Assembly: GCA_043804635.1 (NCBI GenBank)
Contig: JAZDIU010000085.1
Span: 1 to 64,000 of the forward strand
Origin: JAZDIU01 sp043804635
GTDB lineage: Bacteria; Chloroflexota; Dehalococcoidia; Dehalococcoidales; UBA2162
Reading direction: 5' to 3'
DNA length: 64,000 nt
Positions 1 to 7,355 of this stretch are shown one piece after another. Numbering within the stretch: position 1 is the stretch's first letter; each line of letters begins with the position of its first letter. The translations under genes were made by a program, and so were the position numbers. The notes below the pieces were generated by a model. The model saw only the letters and a program-made list of their open reading frames with translations, was not told where the DNA came from and did no database searches.

Positions 1-445
1 TTGTTTCTTCCCTAAGAAAAGAGGTTTACGACCCGAAGGCCTTCATCCCTCACGCGGCGTCGCTGTGTCAGGCTTTCGCCCATTGCACAATATTCCTTGC
101 TGCTGCCTCCCGTAGGAGTCTGGGCCGTTTCTCAGTCCCAGTCTGGCTGACCATCCTCTCAGACCAGCTACCCGTCATCAGCTTGGTAAGCTTTTACCTT
201 ACCAACTACCTGATAGGACATAAGCCCCTCTCCAAGCGCCCGAGAGCTTTGGACCTTCATCTTGCGGTGAAGGACAACATGCGGTATTAACTCAGATTTC
301 TCCGAGTTGTCCCCCACTTAGAGACAGGTTACTTATGTATTACTCAGCCGTTTGCCACTATCTTTCTTGCGATTAACCGTGCGACTTGCATGCATAAGGC
401 ACGCCGCCAGCGTTTATCCTGAGCCGGGATCAAACTCTCCAAAAA
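1..445 (-). rRNA. rrs: 16S ribosomal RNA, 5' part (partial)
   Basis: Read on the minus strand, this begins with the conserved 16S start (GAGAGTTTGATC near 430-440) and continues through the forward universal region and the ACTCCTACGGGAGGCAGCAG block near 105-125. It runs off the left edge after roughly the first 440 nt. The gene is therefore cut by the window, not truncated biologically. The signature is bacterial, and the general look fits Chloroflexota; that assignment is inference. No 23S or tRNA lies on the visible upstream side. Confidence 0.97.
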
Positions 446-511
446 TAATTATATACTTTAAGAACCTTTCCTTCCGCTATCCAATTGTTAAGGTGCAAAT
501 ACAGTAATCTT

Positions 512-541
512 AGGCTAACACAATCCTCCGGGGGTTGTCAA
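512..541 (-). promoter_or_regulatory. Probable 16S rRNA promoter
   Basis: On the minus strand a TTGACA box (536-541) lies 18 bp from a TAGCCT box (512-517), about 65 nt upstream of the mature 16S end. The leader between them holds CCTTAACAATTGGATAGC and an AGGTTCTTAAAG stretch that could be a boxA-like antitermination site. The rest of 446-648 is AT-rich with no gene seen. Confidence 0.6.
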
Positions 542-648
542 GTTGAGGCTGGGTTATTAATTTGAGCAGTAAAATTCCCCCAATGTTAAGAAATAGATAC
601 TAGATAAAATTAGAAAACATAGAAGATGTTAAAGACTATAAAGTAAGC

Positions 649-1047
649 TCAAACACCAAGCCAACTTAAGGCTTCCTGAACATCTAATGTAATCAATACG
701 TCCATACCACGGTTAAATGCGACTGTTTCCTCAAATTTTTGGGGATCACTCCATTCCTGGTTTGTGACAAAAGCAGTCTTGAATGGTTGGATCTGACTAT
801 TTACAACAAAATTGAGTTGTTCTTTAGCTAGTGAGCTCATTAAATAGTAACGGTCGAATGCATCTAATACTGTTGACGCTCTACTAGCATCAACAAGTAA
901 TTTGGAAATCTGGTTTTCCTTCATTTGTTGAAAGGCTTCCAGTATGACGTTCTTAGCTTCGTCCAAGGTATCCCTATCTTTGGGCTTAAATTCTCCGCTT
1001 ACCTGAATGCAGATATATGTTTGTCTATTTTCTACTTTAGTTTTCAT
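649..1047 (-). CDS. STAS/SpoIIAA-like small protein
   Basis: This is a 132-residue soluble protein with no signal peptide or membrane segment. The pattern of an N-terminal beta strand (ICIQVSGEF), a long helix, then ISKLLVDASRAS followed by a helix and a second LLVDA-like strand resembles the STAS-like proteins that bind partners or lipids. The family call is fold-level only. It stands alone between the rRNA promoter and tlyA with about 160 bp on its upstream side. A GGGAC stretch before the ATG is a weak ribosome site. No function can be assigned. Confidence 0.6.
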   Translation of the reverse strand: MKTKVENRQTYICIQVSGEFKPKDRDTLDEAKNVILEAFQQMKENQISKLLVDASRASTVLDAFDRYYLMSSLAKEQLNFVVNSQIQPFKTAFVTNQEWSDPQKFEETVAFNRGMDVLITLDVQEALSWLGV

Positions 1048-1209
1048 ATTTGTCCCTATAAAAACTTTACCCTTTATAAATAAAACCTAATATATACACA
1101 AGAGAAAGTATACTACATAAAAGACAGCACATCATAATGGCTTGCTAGTCTCAACATAAGAATCACCTTATTACAATCACAAAATTAAGACACTACCTAA
1201 TTCTGTACT

Positions 1210-1935
1210 TTATGGCAATCTGATAAGCACAAAAAACTCCCTGTTTCCGGAAGCACCGGAGATGGGTGACGCCACCAGACCCTTCAACCTGTAACCCTGT
1301 TCGACCAGCCAGGCGATAAACCTGCCCAGGATACGGGCGTGCATTATGGGCTCTTTAATCAGTCCGCCCCTGCCCACTTCTTCTTTCCTGGCTTCGAACT
1401 GCGGCTTGATGAGCACCACCAGATAACCGTCTTCTTTGAGCAGCCCCGCCACGGCGGGCATCACCTTTTCTACAGAAATGAAGGAAACGTCAATGGTAAC
1501 TAAATCCACTTTTTCTGGGAGAGCGATGGAATAACGGGCGTTGACTCCTTCCATAACTACCACCCGCGGGTCCTGCCTTAAGCGATAGTCTAGCTGGCCG
1601 TGACCGACGTCGATGGCATAAACCCGGCTGGCTCCCCTTTTTAAAAGACAATCGGTGAAGCCACCGGTCGAAGCGCCGATATCAGCCGCTACCCGGGATG
1701 AGGCATCGAGGTGAAATTCATCGAGGGCATAATCCAGCTTGATACCGCCGCGACCGACAAACGGCGGCGGTTTGAGTAAAGTAATCGAGGCTTCTTCACG
1801 TACCAGCATCCCCGATTTGGAGATGGGTTTACCGTCTACCGAGACCTCACCCGCCATAATAAAAGCCTGAGCCTTAGCCCGGCTCTCGACAAGACCTTTA
1901 TCTACCAGTAAGCTATCAATGCGCCGTTTGGTCAT
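1210..1935 (-). CDS. tlyA: TlyA-family rRNA 2'-O-methyltransferase / hemolysin-like
   Basis: The 241-residue protein has an N-terminal S4 RNA-binding domain (about residues 1-60, RIDSLLVDKGLVESRAKAQA) and a FtsJ-type SAM methyltransferase domain. The SAM loop DIGASTGGFTDCLL is clear, and later VTIDVSFISVEKVMP and LIKPQFEA match the catalytic region. TlyA methylates ribose at cytidines in 16S/23S rRNA. The start is taken at ATG 1935. A longer in-frame reading would need TTG at 1959, overlapping the upstream nitroreductase stop. It probably shares a transcript with that gene, 16 bp upstream. Confidence 0.92.
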   Translation of the reverse strand: MTKRRIDSLLVDKGLVESRAKAQAFIMAGEVSVDGKPISKSGMLVREEASITLLKPPPFVGRGGIKLDYALDEFHLDASSRVAADIGASTGGFTDCLLKRGASRVYAIDVGHGQLDYRLRQDPRVVVMEGVNARYSIALPEKVDLVTIDVSFISVEKVMPAVAGLLKEDGYLVVLIKPQFEARKEEVGRGGLIKEPIMHARILGRFIAWLVEQGYRLKGLVASPISGASGNREFFVLIRLP

Positions 1936-1951
1936 CTGATTCGTAACATAT

Positions 1952-2590
1952 TCATCCAAACCGGTTTCTGTAAAGCTGCAAATGTTTCGGAGGCACCGTT
2001 ATTATCCTTTTACCGGGGGTTCTTGCCTGGACGCCGATTAACACAATAGTTGTTAACTCGTAGTCCTCGGGGATGCATAATAGCTTTTCTACCGCTATTT
2101 TATACTCTTCCCGGAAAATGGAGGGAACGATGCCGAATCCGTCGGCGGTAGCGGCTAAAGCCATGTTCTGTATACACATCCAGTTGCTGCCTATATTTTC
2201 GATGTTCATCCAGGGCTTTCTGCCGATGCCATGCCCTATCTGATTACAGACTGCAACCACCGTGCAATTCCGGTAGACATCTCTCTGGCTCACTGCCCGC
2301 CCAGGTGAAAGAGGCATCTTAAGGGTCTGGCGGTAGATTTGTTCGATAGCAGCGGGTTCGCTCAATGCTTTTTCGTCCATAACCATTTTTAATGTCTGCA
2401 GGTATTTGAACCCGGCGATTTGTTCGATGATTTTGGGGTCGTCGATAACAATGAATGCCCAGGGCTGAACGTTGGAGCCGGAGGGCGCTTTAATTCCCGC
2501 CGCTATTATTTTTTGCAGCTGCTTTTCCGAAACACCTTTTTTAAAGGTACGTACGGTCCTTCTTTTTTCGATGGCTTCATAGACATCCAT
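1952..2590 (-). CDS. Nitroreductase-family FMN oxidoreductase
   Basis: This 212-residue protein carries the family start AIEKRRTVRTFKKG (FMN phosphate-binding Arg region), the APSGSNVQPWAFIVID motif, and the C-terminal GIQ-type segment IVLIGVQARTPGKR. Members are FMN homodimers that reduce nitro groups, quinones or flavins with NAD(P)H, and the substrate here is unknown. ATG at 2590 has a good upstream AGAGGTG. It is followed directly by tlyA. Confidence 0.85.
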   Translation of the reverse strand: MDVYEAIEKRRTVRTFKKGVSEKQLQKIIAAGIKAPSGSNVQPWAFIVIDDPKIIEQIAGFKYLQTLKMVMDEKALSEPAAIEQIYRQTLKMPLSPGRAVSQRDVYRNCTVVAVCNQIGHGIGRKPWMNIENIGSNWMCIQNMALAATADGFGIVPSIFREEYKIAVEKLLCIPEDYELTTIVLIGVQARTPGKRIITVPPKHLQLYRNRFG

Positions 2591-2739
2591 TTGAACACCT
2601 CTCTTCAGTATTCTGACACAAACTAAATTCGAAGCACCTGCCCGCCGTTCCTTTTGAACTATGGCAGGCGGGCGAAATACGGAATCCGTTCACGGTGAAT
2701 CCGTTTTCACTCTGACGAGAATCGGAACGAGCAGGATGA

Positions 2740-2880
2740 ATCCGAAACAATATCAAATAAATATCAATACTACCAATACCCCACCCTGCCTGGATTCTGG
2801 CCTTCGCCAGAATGACAGTGAGGAAGTTCTAGATTCTGGCTCCCGTGTCGGCGTACGGGACAGGCTACCGCCGAAATAGC
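2740..2880. repeat. Dispersed composite repeat (TTCTGG/CGAA type)
   Basis: The nitroreductase-acyl-CoA dehydrogenase gap (2591-2888) holds no gene. It carries a CGAAACAATATCAAAT stretch, ATCAATACTACCAATACCCCACCC, and a palindrome around TTCTGGCCTTCGCCAGAA. The same pieces occur, in reverse order and orientation, near 50140-50310, and the palindrome type recurs near 25680, 28806, 58470 and 58750. Confidence 0.7.
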
Positions 2881-2888
2881 CAGGGGGT

Positions 2889-4058
2889 CTAATAATCTCT
2901 TGTGCCGAACATCCAGTCGGCCACGATTTCACGATGCAACTGGTTATTTCCTTCTCCCACCTCGAGCACCTTCGCCTCCAGCAAATAGCGTCCGACAGCA
3001 TAATCCTCGACAAAGCCGTAACCACCGTGTAGCTGAATAGCATCCAGTGCTGCTTTGGTGGCAACTTCGCTGGCATAAAGCTTAGTCATCGAGGCAACGG
3101 AGGTGAGCCGCCCGATATTAGCATCCAGCAGATGACCCAACCTGTAGACGAGCAGGCGAGCGGTTTCGACCGACACCGCCATATCAGCAACTAGCTGCTT
3201 GACCATCTGGAATTCACTCTCTTTTTGACCGAACATCATTCTTTGAGAGGCGTATTTAACCGCTGCATCAAGGCAGGACTGGGCCTGTCCCACACACCTC
3301 GATGCTACCGAAAACCTGCCCATCGCTAGGTCAGCGCCAACGATGGTCATACCCTGCCCTTCGGCACCAAGCAAATTCTCCTTGGGGACGCGGACATCAT
3401 CGAGGAATATCTGCGCCACATTGCCCCGCTTCATCGTGCTCATATTTAATGGGGTTACCGTCATACCCGGGGACGGATTTTCCACGAGGAAAGCACAGAT
3501 TCCTTTGCGTCCCAGCTTTTTATCGATAGTTGCCAGGGTAAAGTAGACATTAGTGTGGCTGGCGTGGGAACAGAAGGTTTTCTGCCCGTTCAATATATAG
3601 TAATTGCCGTCCCGTCGGGCGGTTGTTTGAAGGGAAGCGAGGTCGGTCCCTCCACCCGGTTCGGATAGAGCCGACGACCCCTGCATCTCGCCTTTAGCCA
3701 GAGGGACCAGATATTTTTGCTTTTGTGCCTCCGTTCCAAAATGAAGAATTCCGGTCTCTACCAGGGAGTTTTGCACCGAGATTATAGAGGCACATACCCA
3801 GTCGGCGTAAGCGACCTCTTCACAGATAATGCCGTAGCTCAGGTAATCGAGCCCGGCGCCGCCATATTTCTCGGGGATAAAGGCACCGAGCATTCCCAGC
3901 TTGCCCATCTTTCGGACAATATCCTGAGGGTAGCGCCCTTCTTTTTCCCACTGCTGAACGAAGGGGAAGACCTCTTTTTGGGCAAAATCCCTTGCCATTA
4001 CCCTGATCATCTTCTGGCTTTCGGTCAATTCGAAATTCCTAAGTTCCTCGGGTCTCAT
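2889..4058 (-). CDS. Acyl-CoA dehydrogenase
   Basis: This 389-residue flavoprotein is full length for the family. It oxidises an acyl-CoA to the 2-enoyl-CoA and passes electrons to electron-transfer flavoprotein. Visible motifs are the FAD/substrate stretch SALSEPGGGTDLASLQTTA, the QKTFCSHASHTNVYFTLA segment, RMMFGQKESEFQ, and the C-terminal LHGGYGFVEDYAVGRYLLEAKVLEVGEGNNQ with the usual catalytic Glu region. ATG at 4058 follows AAAGGAG. It is monocistronic as far as can be seen. Chain-length preference cannot be read. Confidence 0.93.
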   Translation of the reverse strand: MRPEELRNFELTESQKMIRVMARDFAQKEVFPFVQQWEKEGRYPQDIVRKMGKLGMLGAFIPEKYGGAGLDYLSYGIICEEVAYADWVCASIISVQNSLVETGILHFGTEAQKQKYLVPLAKGEMQGSSALSEPGGGTDLASLQTTARRDGNYYILNGQKTFCSHASHTNVYFTLATIDKKLGRKGICAFLVENPSPGMTVTPLNMSTMKRGNVAQIFLDDVRVPKENLLGAEGQGMTIVGADLAMGRFSVASRCVGQAQSCLDAAVKYASQRMMFGQKESEFQMVKQLVADMAVSVETARLLVYRLGHLLDANIGRLTSVASMTKLYASEVATKAALDAIQLHGGYGFVEDYAVGRYLLEAKVLEVGEGNNQLHREIVADWMFGTRDY

Positions 4059-4151
4059 GATGCTCCTTTACACACGGTTAGTTTTGTAATTATTTCCATG
4101 CTAAGTTCCATATGATTTTGGCTGGCTTGCCCCTAATACACAGGGGGAGTT

Positions 4152-4213
4152 TGAGGGGGCGTCAGCCCCCTCATTTTAAAACTATTCCCCTTCCCCTTTC
4201 CGAGGGGAAGGGG
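4152..4213 (-). terminator. Two GC hairpins downstream of the cupin gene
   Basis: The first stem is CCCCTTCCCCT (4187-4197) with AGGGGAAGGGG (4203-4213). The second is TGAGGGGGC (4152-4160) with GCCCCCTCA (4165-4173). Between them lies TTTTAAAAT, so either could end transcription, in both directions. They belong to a group of hairpins with GGGGGC/GCCCCC stems that recurs between operons in the window (11710, 23992). Confidence 0.6.
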
Positions 4214-4267
4214 ATATACAGGGGATAGGGTTACCAACCAACTCAAAAGTCATATTAAAGACCCCAC

Positions 4268-4633
4268 CTAGTCTTCTAATTGTTTCGTCTCACTGCCGGC
4301 AGATATTACATAGAGATGGGAGAAATCAGAATCCTTGGTGGCGCCGTGCCAGTGCTTTTCTCCGGCGGGAAAGAGGACGATGTCTCCCGGACCAACGATA
4401 TTCTCTCCTTTTTCATCGGCGACAATACCTTTTCCGGCAGTAATAAAAAGAAACTGGTCTCGCGTGTGGGTATGCCACTTATTTCTTGAACCCCTACTAA
4501 AATGCACTATAGACGCCGTCAGGTACTGGCTCATATCTCCGGTGATTATATTCTGGCGGGTTACCTTGCCGCCCGTAAAAAGAGTACCTGTGGCTGGCAC
4601 GATTGGAATAGAATCCTTTTTTATTATCTTCAC
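4268..4633 (-). CDS. Cupin-domain protein
   Basis: This 121-residue single-domain cupin has the metal-binding motif WHTHTRDQFLFITAGKG (HxH then downstream residues) and the second motif GDIVLFPAGEKHWHGATKD. Such proteins are small metal-dependent sensors, isomerases or dioxygenases. It starts at GTG 4633 after a strong GGAGGT. The DapA-family lyase gene lies just upstream on the same strand (78 bp), so both may act on the same keto-acid or sugar-acid type substrate; this is inference from position. Confidence 0.85.
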   Translation of the reverse strand: MKIIKKDSIPIVPATGTLFTGGKVTRQNIITGDMSQYLTASIVHFSRGSRNKWHTHTRDQFLFITAGKGIVADEKGENIVGPGDIVLFPAGEKHWHGATKDSDFSHLYVISAGSETKQLED

Positions 4634-4711
4634 TATGACCTCCGCAAATTTATTTCACTAATCAAGAAACAAACTAAAAATTGGACTCTGTTTATAAAAT
4701 TTTGGCTTGGA

Positions 4712-5689
4712 TTACTTTGGCAGTAGTTGTAGCCTTTTCAGCAGGTTTATTATTCCCTCACGTTCTTCTTTAGTCGCATCCAGGTCCGGAGGTCTCACCC
4801 GTGCACTTGAGAATACGCCCGTCGCTACGAGAGCTTCTTTGATGAGAGCCGTCGTCGAGCCAACCCGACCGCCGCTCGAAAATGCAGCGTGCGGAGTGAG
4901 TGACGCTGCCCCATAAATATGATTTGCGACCGGGGCACACTTTTCCATATAAATGTTCCTAGCTTCAGTATATTTCCCATTTAGGGAAAAGGATATGAAA
5001 TTGGTCCAGTTTTGCCGTCCGAGAGCCATAATTCCAGCCTGTGCGCCGTCGGCACCAATCATCATCTGCCCCAGCATATCCACCGTATCTCCAGCGGTGA
5101 CAAATACCGAGAGTTTGCCTTTTACTCCGTTCCACATCTGGTAGTAGTCAGCGCAGGTGTAGTTTACTGCCTTCATCGCGACAACTTCCTCGATTTCGTC
5201 GGCCATCTTAGCTATGGTTTCAGTCGGGTATGATAACCCGTACTCTGCCGGGTATTTGAAAAGAGACATCGGCATCTTGACTTTCTCGGCAAATTCTTTG
5301 AAAAACTGATATACCACGTCGGGCCGGTTTCCCAGCCGCTTCATAGAGCGGACATCGAACGGGGGCAGAACTTCAATCATATCGGCACCGGCTGCCTTCG
5401 CCTCAAGCGACCTTTTAACCAATTCGGACATTCGATTCCCTTCTACGCCAGAAATTATGGGGATTGACCGCGGGACTGTTTTTCTAGCAAGGGTGATGAG
5501 CCTCTGACGCTCTTCCGTCTCAAGTGAATAGATTTGCCCGACTAGAGCGTTTACGTAAACGGCACACAACCCATCCGCTTTACTGATTTCTTTAACATGA
5601 TTCACATATTCCGGCTCGTTTATACCTAAGTTCTTGTCATGTGGGACAAGCGCACTGGCGATATATCCTCTTAGCTTCGGGTCCTTCAT
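4712..5689 (-). CDS. DapA/N-acetylneuraminate-lyase-family aldolase
   Basis: The 325-residue TIM-barrel protein belongs to the dihydrodipicolinate synthase / N-acetylneuraminate lyase family, which forms a Schiff base with a pyruvate-type substrate. The active-site Tyr region is SLFKYPAEYGLSYP and the Schiff-base Lys region is EEVVAMKAVNYTC. The GVEGN of the phosphate-like loop is present (IISGVEGNRMSEL). It has extra C-terminal helices and sits with a cupin, next to a TRAP uptake gene. A catabolic lyase is therefore more likely than lysine biosynthesis. ATG follows GGAGGT. Confidence 0.85.
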   Translation of the reverse strand: MKDPKLRGYIASALVPHDKNLGINEPEYVNHVKEISKADGLCAVYVNALVGQIYSLETEERQRLITLARKTVPRSIPIISGVEGNRMSELVKRSLEAKAAGADMIEVLPPFDVRSMKRLGNRPDVVYQFFKEFAEKVKMPMSLFKYPAEYGLSYPTETIAKMADEIEEVVAMKAVNYTCADYYQMWNGVKGKLSVFVTAGDTVDMLGQMMIGADGAQAGIMALGRQNWTNFISFSLNGKYTEARNIYMEKCAPVANHIYGAASLTPHAAFSSGGRVGSTTALIKEALVATGVFSSARVRPPDLDATKEEREGIINLLKRLQLLPK

Positions 5690-5806
5690 AAATTACCTCC
5701 TCACGAATTTAGCCAAAAATCTATCAAGAATATAGCATACCGTTATCTTTAAAACAACGGTAGAATTTCGGTGATAGTTTTTGATTGCGACAAAATAATG
5801 AAACCC

Positions 5807-5838
5807 TTAACAATGTCTCTTGACAAGAGTGGTATAAT
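5807..5838 (+). promoter_or_regulatory. Promoter and palindrome of first dctP
   Basis: An extended -10 (TGGTATAAT, TATAAT at 5833-5838) lies beside a perfect palindrome CTCTTG-A-CAAGAG (5817-5829). The TTGACA inside the palindrome is only 7 bp from the -10, so it is not a normal -35 box and is better seen as an operator. The same block precedes the second dctP (10331-10364). Confidence 0.65.
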
Positions 5839-5871
5839 TCATTCTTGGATTAGAGTACAAGGAGGGTATTA

Positions 5872-7161
5872 ATGAAGAAACTGGGTCTAATCGTGTCATT
5901 ACTCGTTCTCTTCTCCTTCCTACCCGGTGTGATCGGATGCGGAGCTCCTACTCCGCCAACGCCAACCTCAACAACACCGACTGTTCAGCCTACGCAAACA
6001 GCACCAACACCTACGACTGAAGTCAAACCCATCAAGCTGAAATATGCCGACTCGCGTGCCCATAAGCCGGGCTATTTTGGGACGATGCCCGAAATGTGGC
6101 CCTGGATGAAGGCTGTCGAGGGAGCAACAAACGGACGGATTGTAATCGATGCCTATCCCAGCGGTTCGCTCGTAACATCACTAGCAGTCGCTGAGACTTC
6201 CATTTCTCAGGGTGTTGCCGACATCGGTTACGGTAACCGGGCGACGGCTGGAACTCTGCCGATGGTTGATGTAATGACTGGACCCGCCCTGTATGGCGAT
6301 ACCAGTGCGACTGAAAACACAATGATATATGAGTTTTTCCTCTGGGAGCAGCTCAAAGATGACTGGGCAGCAATGAACCTTATCGACCTCGGTCCGGGGT
6401 GTCTTCACGCTTCCCTTCTCATCACCGCCAAAAAGCCAGTCCGGACTTTCGCTGATGTGAAAGGGCTAACATTGAACTCGATTAACAAATACGATGTGAT
6501 GATGTTTTCTGATATTGGAGCGGTAGTCCTCCCAATCAGCAACATCGATGCCTACGATGCAATGGCGAAGGGTATGATAGATGGCGGCATCTGGAACTGG
6601 GAAGGACCGTTTATCTTCGGGTGGATAGATAACTTCAAGCCTGGTTATTATATAGACTGCGGTGGTCTCCGGCGCTCCCTCTGGCCGAACGCAATGATGA
6701 ACCTGCAGAAGTATAATACCATACCTGCCGACCTGCGCCCAACGCTTGATTATATGATATGGCGCTGGGCTAGCGTGTACTTTGGTCAGCGAATCGATGC
6801 TCAGGTTCCGATGTTCCAGAAAGGTGCTGCTGACCGGGGCATTCAATATATCGTCTGGGCTGACGCAGACAAGCAAAAGTTCGTAGACGCCAAGAAAAAG
6901 GTAATGGATGCCTGGATTGCGGAAATGGAAAAGTTGTATAAGCGCGGTGCTGAAGCGAGCGAGCTATTCAAAATGTACAGCGATGCGGCCGCTAAGTATA
7001 AACCGCCCGCAGCAGTACCGATGGAGCCTAAGGTTACTGGTGGGACAGAGGCTGAGTGGAATAAGGTCTTTGGTCCGGGCAGCACCTGGGGTGCGGGCTA
7101 TAAAGCTTACTCCAACCAGACCTCGATTCATAAGCTGGAAGGCAACGAGTTCAAACCCTAA
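5872..7161 (+). CDS. dctP: TRAP transporter substrate-binding lipoprotein (DctP family), copy 1
   Basis: This 429-residue lipoprotein has a lipobox ending at Cys23 (GVIGC) and a Pro/Thr linker (residues 25-50) that tethers a DctP domain outside the membrane. The domain shows MIDGGIWNWEGPFIFGW and AKKPVRTFADVKGLTLNS, typical of TRAP solute-binding proteins for organic acids. The ligand Arg of the family is expected near the KPVR/KGL segment. It is a paralogue of the gene at 10400, nearly identical over the signal peptide. A strong terminator follows at once, so it is expressed alone and probably shares DctQ/DctM encoded at 11846-13750. Confidence 0.92.
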   Translation: MKKLGLIVSLLVLFSFLPGVIGCGAPTPPTPTSTTPTVQPTQTAPTPTTEVKPIKLKYADSRAHKPGYFGTMPEMWPWMKAVEGATNGRIVIDAYPSGSLVTSLAVAETSISQGVADIGYGNRATAGTLPMVDVMTGPALYGDTSATENTMIYEFFLWEQLKDDWAAMNLIDLGPGCLHASLLITAKKPVRTFADVKGLTLNSINKYDVMMFSDIGAVVLPISNIDAYDAMAKGMIDGGIWNWEGPFIFGWIDNFKPGYYIDCGGLRRSLWPNAMMNLQKYNTIPADLRPTLDYMIWRWASVYFGQRIDAQVPMFQKGAADRGIQYIVWADADKQKFVDAKKKVMDAWIAEMEKLYKRGAEASELFKMYSDAAAKYKPPAAVPMEPKVTGGTEAEWNKVFGPGSTWGAGYKAYSNQTSIHKLEGNEFKP

Positions 7162-7190
7162 AGAGACCCGAAAAGAATTAAACTGAATAA

Positions 7191-7224
7191 TGGGGCAGTG
7201 CTAGTCACTGCCCCATTTGTTTTT
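7191..7224 (+). terminator. Intrinsic terminator after dctP copy 1
   Basis: Stem TGGGGCAGTG (7191-7200), loop CTAGT, stem CACTGCCCCA (7206-7215), then TTTGTTTTTA. This is a textbook rho-independent terminator. Confidence 0.9.
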
Positions 7225-7246
7225 ATCCAAAAGATGCAACAACCTA

Positions 7247-7275
7247 TTGATTTCGGCCTGGTTCGGAGATATACT
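7247..7275 (+). promoter_or_regulatory. Promoter for the 971-residue lipoprotein
   Basis: TTGATT (7247-7252), 17 bp spacer, TATACT (7270-7275), about 80 nt before the ATG at 7356. It shows that the fusion gene has its own start, separate from dctP copy 1. Confidence 0.6.
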
Positions 7276-7355
7276 CCTATTTTATAAGCGGGTAATGGTA
7301 GGTTATCGGGAATAAACCCGTTTCACCTATGTTTTAGCAGTGGTGTAGAGGAAAT

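Noticed and set aside
4502..4726. Plus-strand ORF opposite the cupin gene
   Set aside because: Shadow of the cupin gene, no ribosome site.
5820..5838. TTGACA as the -35 box of dctP copy 1
   Set aside because: The spacing to TATAAT is only 7 bp; the extended -10 and the palindrome explain the conserved block better.
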